Below are positions 25,492 to 33,151 of a stretch of DNA of 41,975 bases, in pieces (within the stretch, counting starts at the first letter, position 1; every line of letters starts with the position of its first letter). This DNA is from a filamentous cyanobacterium CCP2. Its GTDB lineage: Bacteria; Cyanobacteriota; Cyanobacteriia; Elainellales; Elainellaceae. The stretch is taken from contig PVWD01000020.1 of NCBI GenBank assembly GCA_003003615.1, forward strand, positions 1 to 41,975. The letters are read 5' to 3'. The notes below the pieces were generated by a model, which worked only from the letters and a program-made list of their open reading frames with translations, was not told where the DNA came from and made no database searches. The position numbers and the translations under genes were made by a program.

Positions 25492-27619
25492 AGCCACTCA
25501 AAGATCTAGATCATCTCAATCACAATCCTCCAAGAACTCAACAAATTCCGGTCAATTCCATAATCCCTACAATTTTATTCCAACACTTCCAAGAGAAGGA
25601 GAGAATGCTGATTTAGGTGATCACGAACCTGTTGGACATGGGTGCTATCATACCGATCGCTGGAGTGGGCATATTGGTGTCATGCTTACGACAATGACTC
25701 CGTTGCTGATTCCTGATGCCGCAAATCATGTTAAGGATACTCAAAGCGGACACAAAACGTTTCCTCTGTGTTTAGGAGCAGATGGAAAACCCTATTTGCC
25801 TCCTACTTCTGTCAAAGGAATGCTGCGATCGGCTTATGAAGCTGCTACAAACTCACGGTTTTCAGTTTTTGAAAAACACGGAACTGCATTAGCTTATCGC
25901 ATGGCACCTGATCCGAAAATTCTTCCAGCGATCGTCGCTAGAAGAAAAGCGGACAACCAGTTGTGTTTAAGAATTTTGAGCGCAGCAAAGCTACTATGTT
26001 ATAAAAAGTATGAAGAGCACGAAGAAGCTCCTCTTGACGGAGGGGCATCGGAGATCGCAGCGGCGCAAAATTATCCTAACCATCAGCTTCCAAAACACGG
26101 AGATCTTCTGTGGGTCAAACTCAATACTGGCAAGACTCGTAAAGTGACTCAATTTGCGATCAGGCAAAGCAACGAAAGAACGCGGAATGGATGGCAAAAA
26201 GCATGGGCTTGCATCACAGGCCCGAACTGCAACGAAAAGTGTTATGAAAGAGTTTTCCTCGAACTTGAAGCAGAGAAAGTTTATCCAATTACTCAAAAAG
26301 AAGTAAATCTGTGGGAAAACCTAATTTCAGACTATCAAGTTTTGCACAAATCGGATCTGGAAAAACGTCATCAGGATGGGCAAGCATTTGATGCGTATCT
26401 GGGGCATGAACCTGGGAAAACCGGATGGTCGAGGCACATATATACTAATGAAGCAGTGAAATTGAAGCCAGGTACACTCTGTTATGTCCAAATTAACAAT
26501 GACAATGAGATTACAGCAATAATTCCAGTAACTGTTTCCCGGCAACTTTTCAAAACAACACCAGAATCTCTTTTGGCAGAGTCGCTTAAACCCGCAGAGA
26601 AAATGAGTGAACTCTCCCCAGCCGATCGCGTTTTTGGTTGGGTGAATCAAAAAGGAAAAGGGTCTTATAAGGGAAATCTGCGGATTGGGGTTGTCAAGTG
26701 TGAAACAGATGACTGGGAGCAACCGCTGGGCAATGAGGGATTGCCATTAGCGATTTTGGGACAACCTAAGCCCCAACAAGCCCGCTTCTATGTTGCTGAG
26801 GATGAGCATGGGACACCGCTTAAAGAAACTCCTAAAGAGGAAGGGTATCGCAGCGATCGAGGATTGCGCGGACGTAAAGTCTATCCCCACCATCGCAACT
26901 TACCATCAGGATATTGGGACAATCCAACAGTCGATCGCACCCAAACAGAACAAAACGGTCATTTTCAGGAATATCGCCGACCTAAACTCGATGGTGTTGA
27001 ACAGCGAGATGACCAGAATCGATCGATCCAGTCTTGGGTGAAGGCAGGCGTAACTTTCCGTTTCACAATTGATATTACTAACCTTTCCGATGTTGAACTA
27101 GGAGCCTTACTGTGGCTGTTGACGTTACCAAAAGAACACTATCACCGTTTGGGCGGTGGTAAGCCGTTGGGTTTTGGCAGTGTGCGACTAGAAATGGATT
27201 GGGAAAAAACAGATCTGCGCCAAGGGAAAGAATGGAACGAGTTTTATTTGTCGCTTGATTCTGCTGTTAGCCCCAACCACAAAGACGCTGAAGCAACGAT
27301 CGCAACCTTTAAGCAGGCGATCGAACAAGTTTATGGCGGCAGTAATAAAAAAACCTTTGAGCAAATCCAAATGATTCAAGCTTTTTGTCGATGTGCAAAA
27401 GGATATGAAGATGGAAAGCCGATTCACTATCCCAGAGCCAGACAAGACAGCCAGTCCTCCAACGAACCTGTTCCTCCCCATCCAGAAGGAAGAGCCTTTG
27501 AATGGTTTGTTGCGAATGAACGGATTGGACAGGGATCGGGTCCAAAAGTTTCCTTACCTCCGCTTTGGAATGATCAAGGGTTGCCAATACTGAACGCTCG
27601 ATCGCAGTCTCAACGATAA
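25481..27619 (+). CDS. Cas7 with large insertion, type III-Dv (TIGR03986-like RAMP)
   Basis: The 712-residue protein is a Cas7/RAMP of the TIGR03986 type. The first ~45 residues are polar and low in complexity. The core starts at DRWSGHIGVMLTTMTPLLIPD (~58-78), followed by PYLPPTSVKGMLRSAYEA (~107-124). A long insertion separates these from the C-terminal RAMP elements, including LGGGKPLGFGSVRLEMDW (~556-573). In III-Dv such a Cas7-insertion protein caps the backbone away from the 5' handle. The insertion contains cysteines in CITGPNCNEKCYE that could bind zinc. The gene overlaps csx19 by 11 bases, has AGAGG upstream, and ends the operon before a strong terminator. Confidence 0.88.
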   Translation: MVSKATQRSRSSQSQSSKNSTNSGQFHNPYNFIPTLPREGENADLGDHEPVGHGCYHTDRWSGHIGVMLTTMTPLLIPDAANHVKDTQSGHKTFPLCLGADGKPYLPPTSVKGMLRSAYEAATNSRFSVFEKHGTALAYRMAPDPKILPAIVARRKADNQLCLRILSAAKLLCYKKYEEHEEAPLDGGASEIAAAQNYPNHQLPKHGDLLWVKLNTGKTRKVTQFAIRQSNERTRNGWQKAWACITGPNCNEKCYERVFLELEAEKVYPITQKEVNLWENLISDYQVLHKSDLEKRHQDGQAFDAYLGHEPGKTGWSRHIYTNEAVKLKPGTLCYVQINNDNEITAIIPVTVSRQLFKTTPESLLAESLKPAEKMSELSPADRVFGWVNQKGKGSYKGNLRIGVVKCETDDWEQPLGNEGLPLAILGQPKPQQARFYVAEDEHGTPLKETPKEEGYRSDRGLRGRKVYPHHRNLPSGYWDNPTVDRTQTEQNGHFQEYRRPKLDGVEQRDDQNRSIQSWVKAGVTFRFTIDITNLSDVELGALLWLLTLPKEHYHRLGGGKPLGFGSVRLEMDWEKTDLRQGKEWNEFYLSLDSAVSPNHKDAEATIATFKQAIEQVYGGSNKKTFEQIQMIQAFCRCAKGYEDGKPIHYPRARQDSQSSNEPVPPHPEGRAFEWFVANERIGQGSGPKVSLPPLWNDQGLPILNARSQSQR

Positions 27620-27646
27620 CTCTATCTCAAAAAATCCACATTTGCT

Positions 27647-27676
27647 AATCCTCTTCACCTCGAAGAGGATTTTTTA
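27647..27676. terminator. Bidirectional terminator between convergent operons
   Basis: AATCCTCTTC and GAAGAGGATT form a perfect 10-base stem with a 5-base loop, followed by T residues on the plus strand. A-rich DNA on the left gives a usable T-tract on the minus strand too. It lies between the effector operon and the convergent CARF gene. Confidence 0.85.
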
Positions 27677-27696
27677 TCAAGATCAACAAGCATGAA

Positions 27697-28818
27697 TTAA
27701 CACCCTGAAAATTCTCGTTCTAAGTGTAAGGCGATCGTGTTTGTTTCTGCCAAATTGCGCCCAGTCGTTTGAATACACAATCCTAATCCGGCATCTGTCC
27801 AAATGAGGACAAATTCAACTAAACCGTTCGCATAAGTACGACGAATTGAGTTTCTCTGTTTTGGATTAAACGGCAGAGAATTAATGACTCCAACAACATA
27901 TTGTGATTTGCATAGTTTTTCGGCAAATTTTTGCAATATAACATTACCGTGATGGGTATCGCTTAACTTAATTGTTTTATGACTAGGGATGAGAGCGGTG
28001 CGAGGAATCAGCGAGAGTAGCGTTGTTTCCTGCTTTGTGAACTGGAATCGACAGCGATCGTGAAATAGCTCACCCATTGCTGATAATGTCACATAGGTAA
28101 CGTCATCAATTTCAACTTCTTCCACCATTGACTGTAAATAGTCATTGGTCAGATCGTGCTGAACTTGAGATTTTGGTAGAGTTTGGTGAGTTTCCAGTTC
28201 TTCAAATAGTCCGTAGTGATTGAGCCACAGCGTTAAATCGAGTGATACCGGCTGTGGCGGCAGTTCAATTACGTCTGAGAATTTTTCAAACAAGTAATAC
28301 ACTGGAATTTCCAAAGCTTGTCCAATCATTCCTGCAAAAGAAATTTGGGCTTTGTATCCTCCAGTGGCGTTGATGGCAATCGTTTCCGACGAGCGTTTTC
28401 TTACCTCTTTACTAATTTCACGCACTAAGTTTTTCAGCCCTTCTTGCTTGAATTGCTTTACACTGTCATCTTTTAATCCCTCTAATGTGCGAGATTCCAC
28501 GCTCCGGAAGCGCAAAGGATTTTTGGAGTGACTGTAGTATTGTTGGAGAATGATTCCAGTATCTTTTCCATCAGAGGTGTCGGAAACTAGAAAGATTAAT
28601 TGGGCGCGATCGGCTAAGTAACCTTGCTGACAAATTCGAGTAATAGAATTAATTTCAGCCCCGCACAAGCGGCTTATATTTTGTTGATCCAAAAGGAGTA
28701 AAACAAGCTGTATCCAATTTTGAGTATCAAAAGCCTGATGAATTGGATCATCTAGATCCAAGGGTTTGATATTATTCAACAGACTTGTACCAACAGTGCA
28801 AAGCAAGGTGTTTCGCAT
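27697..28818 (-). CDS. CARF-domain effector, possibly CARF-RelE (Cami1-like)
   Basis: The 373-residue protein opens with MRNTLLCTVGTSLL, the nucleotide-binding start of APE2256/TIGR02619-type CARF domains. It has the ligand motif INATGGYKA (149-157), then YYLFEKFSDVIELPPQPVSLD. A winged-helix-like link contains LSAMGELFHD (~245). The C-terminal ~100 residues (VVGVINSLPFNPKQR, EFVLIWTDAGLGLCIQTTGR, LHLEREF) resemble a small RelE/ParE-type fold by pattern. Cami1 proteins are CARF-RelE fusions that cut mRNA on ribosomes when cyclic tetra-adenylate binds. I see no HEPN (RxxxxH) or clear PD-(D/E)XK motif. The CARF call is firm; the RelE call is tentative. It ends a three-gene minus-strand operon, 46 bases after the membrane CARF gene. 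Confidence 0.8.
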   Translation of the reverse strand: MRNTLLCTVGTSLLNNIKPLDLDDPIHQAFDTQNWIQLVLLLLDQQNISRLCGAEINSITRICQQGYLADRAQLIFLVSDTSDGKDTGIILQQYYSHSKNPLRFRSVESRTLEGLKDDSVKQFKQEGLKNLVREISKEVRKRSSETIAINATGGYKAQISFAGMIGQALEIPVYYLFEKFSDVIELPPQPVSLDLTLWLNHYGLFEELETHQTLPKSQVQHDLTNDYLQSMVEEVEIDDVTYVTLSAMGELFHDRCRFQFTKQETTLLSLIPRTALIPSHKTIKLSDTHHGNVILQKFAEKLCKSQYVVGVINSLPFNPKQRNSIRRTYANGLVEFVLIWTDAGLGLCIQTTGRNLAETNTIALHLEREFSGC

Positions 28819-28864
28819 TATTCTGTGATTTGTGAGCTTTCAGGGGTTGAGAGACAGAACGTGA

Positions 28865-29551
28865 CTAATTCAAAACAATCTCGATCGGGTCAAGAGATTC
28901 GTGAGGGTTCATATTTTTGTCCAACTGGGCTGGGGTATATTGTAAAGGACAATTTTTATTAATGCAGGCTAGTACCATGCCTACTGAACCATGCGAGGTC
29001 ATACCGACGTAATCAGCAATGATATCCGTCTCTTTCCAACCTTGAAGTCGCTGTTCCTGATAGATTTTGCTCACTCGATCGCGGAACTCTAGCGGGTCGT
29101 ACACATCGTTAATGACGATCGGTTCACTCTTACAAATATAGGGAAATTCTTCACGGAGTTGATTCGCTGTTTCCAGAGTTCTGGCAGAGCAGATAAGCCA
29201 GCATCGTTGCAGCCTGGGGAGATGGTAGCGAATGGCTTGCCGACAGGGTTCTGGGCGGCTGACCATGAGGATCAATCCACGATGCTGTTTAGGTTGTCGT
29301 TTGCCTAACAGAGGAACGTTCGGACGCACACGGGAAAGCTGTCTTGCCAACACCCAAACTGACCCCAAAAAGATGAGCAAAGCACCGACGGCGATTTGCA
29401 GCAAAGCAGGAACCGTGGCACCAAACCAATTCACCAACACATCGTAAACTGCGTTCCCCAAAACTGCCAGGAAAATCGAGCCAATTAAAAAGGGAACAAA
29501 AGTTTCAGGGCTGAAGAAGATTTTTAGAGCGAGGGAGAAGTTATTTCGCAT
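28865..29551 (-). CDS. Membrane-anchored CARF protein (TM-CARF effector)
   Basis: The 228-residue protein has two adjacent transmembrane helices (~17-40 and ~46-69) joined by a tight turn. A basic linker and a soluble CARF-like domain (~90-228) follow. The latter has a first strand GLILMVSRPEP and a motif DYVGMTSHGSVGMVLA (180-195), in the place of the Gly-Thr ligand motif of CARF proteins. In the cell it would sit in the membrane with its sensor in the cytoplasm. Membrane CARF effectors such as Cam1 depolarise the membrane when cyclic tetra-adenylate binds. Cam1 has one helix, so two helices differ. It lies between csx3 and the CARF gene. No good Shine-Dalgarno is visible; a pyrimidine-rich tract precedes the start. 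Confidence 0.75.
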   Translation of the reverse strand: MRNNFSLALKIFFSPETFVPFLIGSIFLAVLGNAVYDVLVNWFGATVPALLQIAVGALLIFLGSVWVLARQLSRVRPNVPLLGKRQPKQHRGLILMVSRPEPCRQAIRYHLPRLQRCWLICSARTLETANQLREEFPYICKSEPIVINDVYDPLEFRDRVSKIYQEQRLQGWKETDIIADYVGMTSHGSVGMVLACINKNCPLQYTPAQLDKNMNPHESLDPIEIVLN

Positions 29552-29614
29552 AAGTTATCGAGATGGAGAAGGAAGGAGGAGAGGAGCAGGGGGAACAGGG
29601 AAAATAGTGGGAGT

Positions 29615-30595
29615 TTATTGGAGCCAGGGGAGGCAATGTTTGATAACTGCGTCGAGTAAGATATCAGGAACAGTGAGGGTTTTACCGCGTTCCCAGGGCC
29701 CGGCAATAATTTCCAGATAGGGTTCGGTGCGAAGGATCTCTAAGCGGTTTTCTAGAACACTGTGGATGATGGCGATCGGTTTTAGAGTGGGTTCACAAAA
29801 CTGTTGCCATTCAGGAATTTTGTCAGGATCGCTGCTGATAATAATGGAATGTGTACATCGTTCAACCAGCGGGTATTTCTCAGGTTGAATTCTGCCGCCA
29901 AGATCTACGATGCTCAAATCAAGTACCTCCCGTAGGCTAACTGTGGCGTTGGTATGACGATCGAAAAAGAATGGGATTTCCATAACTGTTTCAGGATTAA
30001 TGTGCATCCGGCGTTCATGTTCCTGCACTAACTGTTCAACCAGTTTTGAATCAGGGGTTTCATAACTCCAGTTTCCTTCACCATCCCAGTTTGCTCGATG
30101 TAGGAGGAAAGGCAATTCTGGAAAACGCAGAATTAAGCTCGCGCGTAAGGCATAGGAGAGGACACTCTTACCGCTTCCAGGTGGCCCACAAACCAGAATC
30201 GCTGATCCAGAATCTCGATCGCATTGTGTCGGAATGTTATGCTCGATCGCGGACTGCTGATTTACTAATCTGGATAATTTGACCTTCAGAACCTGCCCCA
30301 CTTCAACTGCGTCAGAATGAGTCGAAGTGACAACCGCACCACCCATGCGAGGGTCAAAACAGGCAACCCAGGCAGTTGGGTGACACAAGTGAGTTAGATA
30401 GGAATACAGCCAGATCGGGGCTTTGCCCTCCAGAACTACCCCCTGATTCCAAATCATTTCCTTTGGTAGTTTCAAGCCTTTTAAGTCATGCGGCTCAATT
30501 AATCCATTCGAGGTTGCAATTTGGATGTGTAAATGTTGGTACGCTAAGCCCGATTCAGTATGACAGGGAATATGTTGAAATTTAATGGATGGCAT
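29615..30595 (-). CDS. csx3: Csx3 ring nuclease fused to an AAA-type ATPase
   Basis: In this 326-residue protein, residues ~1-105 are Csx3: LPKEMIWNQGVVLEGKAPIW, a conserved histidine in LTHLCH (H69), and VACFDPRMGGAVVTST (D81). Residues ~130-326 form a P-loop domain with Walker A GPPGSGKS (137-144) and a likely Walker B strand LSIVDLGG (~228-235). Csx3/Crn3 degrades cyclic tetra-adenylate and so turns off type III signalling; fusions to this ATPase domain are known, though its job is unclear. It is first in the minus-strand operon with the two CARF proteins. It is divergent from the WYL regulator across a 273-base gap with an operator-like palindrome. Confidence 0.92.
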   Translation of the reverse strand: MPSIKFQHIPCHTESGLAYQHLHIQIATSNGLIEPHDLKGLKLPKEMIWNQGVVLEGKAPIWLYSYLTHLCHPTAWVACFDPRMGGAVVTSTHSDAVEVGQVLKVKLSRLVNQQSAIEHNIPTQCDRDSGSAILVCGPPGSGKSVLSYALRASLILRFPELPFLLHRANWDGEGNWSYETPDSKLVEQLVQEHERRMHINPETVMEIPFFFDRHTNATVSLREVLDLSIVDLGGRIQPEKYPLVERCTHSIIISSDPDKIPEWQQFCEPTLKPIAIIHSVLENRLEILRTEPYLEIIAGPWERGKTLTVPDILLDAVIKHCLPWLQ

Positions 30596-30742
30596 AAGGT
30601 TGAATTGCTTTCGTTAAATTGAGTGATTTCGTTGCACGATCGAGGTGAACCTAACTTAACCAGGTAATTGATACAAGCTAAGTTTCGTTATATCGTCAAA
30701 AGCCTGAACCGGAAGGATTTACAGTAGATACTTTAATTGTTT

Positions 30743-30762
30743 TTGGAAGAGGAGGCTTCCGA
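30743..30762. promoter_or_regulatory. Candidate operator between csx3 and the WYL regulator
   Basis: TTGGAA-N8-TTCCGA has spacer GAGGAGGC. The site lies in the divergent gap, 148 bases from csx3 and 107 from the WYL start, and could serve both. Its near-identity to the site before RT-cas1 and its nearness to a regulator gene suggest autoregulation and control of cas genes by the WYL protein (inference). Confidence 0.5.
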
Positions 30763-30868
30763 GGTAAGGCAAACTAATAAGAGGCAGAAAATAAGGTAAA
30801 GGTTTTACACTAAATCTTTTTGTCTTCATCTCTTTTTGCCTTCACCCTTTCCAAAATCAGGTTCCCTC

Positions 30869-32296
30869 ATGTCTGCTCCCATCTGGAACGAACCCCCTAC
30901 CGTCCCTCTGCTGCAATGGTTCGCACGGGGATCGCTAAAGCAAAACTTAGACAAGGCGATTCGGCTATGGGTATGGATGCGTTTACTGTATGGCGATCGC
31001 ACCCATCGGCTACCATTACCTGATCCGTTCACCTATGTTGATTTTCGAGATGTGTTCTTTAGCCATTCTCATACAAGAGGGGAAAAGATTCCACACTTAC
31101 ACGATTTAGACTGTCCTTGTGCTAAACCGACGATCGCCTGGTTGTTTGGAGCAGGGAATGTGACATTACCACAATGGCAGGAGGCACTTTCGGATCAGAG
31201 TTGTCAGCAAGTGATTCAACTTAAATCGCAGGAATTCCAGCAGGCGTTGCAACAGCATGATGCTTCACCAAAGCAATTTCAGCAAATTTTGCAAGAGCGG
31301 TTATTTGGCAGGACGCGGCGAACGCTGGCAGAAGATTTGCAAACCCTGGTGGATATTCACTGTTTGAAGCGAGAGGAGCAGTCGTTTCGGAGAGTGAGTG
31401 AGTTACCGCCTTGCCCACAAGCATTCTCTGCAAATTCAGGCGAGTCCTATCTGTCCGTGCAAAATCTAGAGTTTTTTACTCAACCGGATTTGGCGGCGAT
31501 CGCAGAGAATTTTTTTCAGCCCATCAATGACTATCGCCGCTTTTTTGTCCATGTAGAATATGTAATTCCAACGCAGCATCTCGATCGCGTGGATGAATGG
31601 CAGGCACAACTGCGGGATCTGTGGCACAAAACTCCCATTCCACCGCTGCTGATGCAGTACCAACCTGCGGGACAGTCCCAAGTTTGTTCGCTGGTTGTTT
31701 ATCCGGTCTGCATCTACTATTACCGACGTGGCCCGTATTTATGTGCATACGGACAAGTTCCCAATGCAACATCAGATCAAAAGCAAATGAATTGGCGAAA
31801 TTATCGGCTCGATCGCATCCAATCATTTACCCCCCTGCGATGGACTGCCCCCCAAGTGCCGATCGCTTTACGCCAGCAGTATCAGTCCAGAACGCTCCCC
31901 ACTCCTGACACCATTGAGGAGTGGATGGAAGAAGCATGGGGATTTGACTACTATGAGCCAGCACAATCGCTGCTCTTGCGGTTTGATCGGGAATGGGACG
32001 ATCGCTATATCCAGGGAACGCTACGCCATCCAACGTTTAAGGCTGTGAGCTATCAGGAGGCGAAACGGTTAATTCAGCAAACGCTGAAGGGGCAGGATAA
32101 GGAAACGATGCTGAAGCGGTTGCAAGCCTGTTCCCCCAAGGATGCCTACTATCAGGCGTTCTATCGCCGCAATGATCCAAATGTACGGCAGCGGTTACGG
32201 GCATGGCGACCGCGTGTAGAGATCCTTTTACCTTGGGATCTGCGGGAACGGATGGCAACGGAGGTGAGGCGGGAGTGGGAGTTTTACAACGGGTGA
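30869..32296 (+). CDS. TIGR03985-like CRISPR-associated WYL-domain regulator
   Basis: The 475-residue protein matches my memory of the cyanobacterial CRISPR-associated TIGR03985 family. Its N-terminus has LLQWFARGSLKQNLDKAIRLWVWMRLLYGD, a helical region that may bind DNA. The C-terminal half has WYL-domain features: LVVYPVCIYYYRRGPYLCAYG, NYRLDRIQS, and a C-terminal extension with VEILLPWDLRERM. WYL proteins are ligand-sensing regulators, and one near the Synechocystis CRISPR loci represses an array. The frame is open from 30836, but MSAPIW at 30869 is the more natural start; neither has a Shine-Dalgarno. It is divergent from csx3 and followed by the HD gene after 68 bases of low-complexity G-rich DNA. 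Confidence 0.85.
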   Translation: MSAPIWNEPPTVPLLQWFARGSLKQNLDKAIRLWVWMRLLYGDRTHRLPLPDPFTYVDFRDVFFSHSHTRGEKIPHLHDLDCPCAKPTIAWLFGAGNVTLPQWQEALSDQSCQQVIQLKSQEFQQALQQHDASPKQFQQILQERLFGRTRRTLAEDLQTLVDIHCLKREEQSFRRVSELPPCPQAFSANSGESYLSVQNLEFFTQPDLAAIAENFFQPINDYRRFFVHVEYVIPTQHLDRVDEWQAQLRDLWHKTPIPPLLMQYQPAGQSQVCSLVVYPVCIYYYRRGPYLCAYGQVPNATSDQKQMNWRNYRLDRIQSFTPLRWTAPQVPIALRQQYQSRTLPTPDTIEEWMEEAWGFDYYEPAQSLLLRFDREWDDRYIQGTLRHPTFKAVSYQEAKRLIQQTLKGQDKETMLKRLQACSPKDAYYQAFYRRNDPNVRQRLRAWRPRVEILLPWDLRERMATEVRREWEFYNG

Positions 32297-32364
32297 GATG
32301 GGGGATGAGGGGGTGAGGGGGATAGAGTGTTTGTTTTTCTTTGAGTGCAGAAGGGGGATAAAGA

Positions 32365-32961
32365 ATGAGAGTAGATACAAAGACGGTGTTGTCTGAGCGG
32401 TTTGAGGAGGCGTTGGTGTATGCGGCTCAATTACATGCCAATCAACGTCGGAAGGTGCGAAATACGCCCTATGTGGCTCATCTGCTGAGTGTGGCAGCGT
32501 TGGTGTTGGAAGACGGAGGAGATGAGGATGAGGCGATCGCGGCTCTGCTTCATGATGCGGTAGAAGATCAGGGGGGGGAGAATACTCGGACGGAAATTCG
32601 GCGGCGGTTTGGGGAGCGGGTGGCGGCGATTGTGGATGGCTGTACAGAGCCAGAGCGGAGGAAAAATCAAAGTTGGCGAGAACACAAGCTGGCGTATTTG
32701 GAGCAAATTCGACAGGCTTCAACGAGCGTGCAGCGGGTGATGTTAGCGGATAAGTTACATAATGCTCGATCGCTTTGGGTGAATTTATATTTGGAGGGCG
32801 ATCGGGTTTGGAATGAGTTTCGAGGTAGTCGATCGGATGTGTTGTGGTTGCAGCAGGCGCAGGTGAAGGTGTTTGAGGAGCTTCAGTCGAGCCGATGGAT
32901 GGTAGCGGAGTTGAGGCGAGTGGTGAACTGTATGAACGATAGCATTTATGGCAACGGATGA
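32365..32961 (+). CDS. HD-domain phosphohydrolase, MESH1/SpoT-like
   Basis: The 198-residue protein has the metal-binding set of (p)ppGpp hydrolase-type HD domains: H39 in YVAHLL, H63-D64 and E67-D68 in LLHDAVED, and D129 with N133 in LADKLHN. These proteins cleave pyrophosphate from ppGpp or related nucleotides. No synthetase or ACT domain follows. It is not the HD domain of Cas10, although it lies in the CRISPR region and that Cas10 lacks one. AGGGGGAT lies shortly before the ATG. The gene follows the WYL regulator and may share its transcript. The stop codon and last four codons lie in a dispersed repeat (32949-33011), so the C-terminus may have been altered. Confidence 0.87.
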   Translation: MRVDTKTVLSERFEEALVYAAQLHANQRRKVRNTPYVAHLLSVAALVLEDGGDEDEAIAALLHDAVEDQGGENTRTEIRRRFGERVAAIVDGCTEPERRKNQSWREHKLAYLEQIRQASTSVQRVMLADKLHNARSLWVNLYLEGDRVWNEFRGSRSDVLWLQQAQVKVFEELQSSRWMVAELRRVVNCMNDSIYGNG

Positions 32962-33011
32962 GTGAGTTAGGACAATCTCAGGTTGCTGAAACCTGAAACG
33001 GATGGATTTGG
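32949..33011 (+). repeat. 63-base dispersed hairpin repeat, copy 2
   Basis: This is the inverted partner of 1624-1686. The hairpin is TCAGGTT and AACCTGA, and one changed loop base distinguishes the copies. It supplies the end of the HD gene (Tyr-Gly-Asn-Gly-stop). Confidence 0.75.
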
Positions 33012-33080
33012 GGCAGAAAATTGTCTCAATGATCCTGTGTACTGCTATGGCTGTGTTGACATAGATAAAGGAATGGTTAA

Positions 33081-33113
33081 GCGGATAGGGAAATACCTAA
33101 TCCGCTGTTTTTT
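33081..33113 (+). terminator. Rho-independent terminator after the WYL/HD genes
   Basis: GCGGAT and ATCCGC form a perfect 6-base stem with a 13-base loop, followed by TGTTTTTT. The second arm and tail match the cas2 terminator at 14053-14085. Confidence 0.65.
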
Positions 33114-33151
33114 GCTGCTTTGGTTTTGGTGAATGGTGGTGAATGTCGATT

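Noticed and set aside
33081-33150. A possible orphan CRISPR leader resembling 14068-14088
   Set aside because: The shared bases are a terminator arm and T-tract following a perfect stem, and no repeat follows. A shared terminator explains it better.
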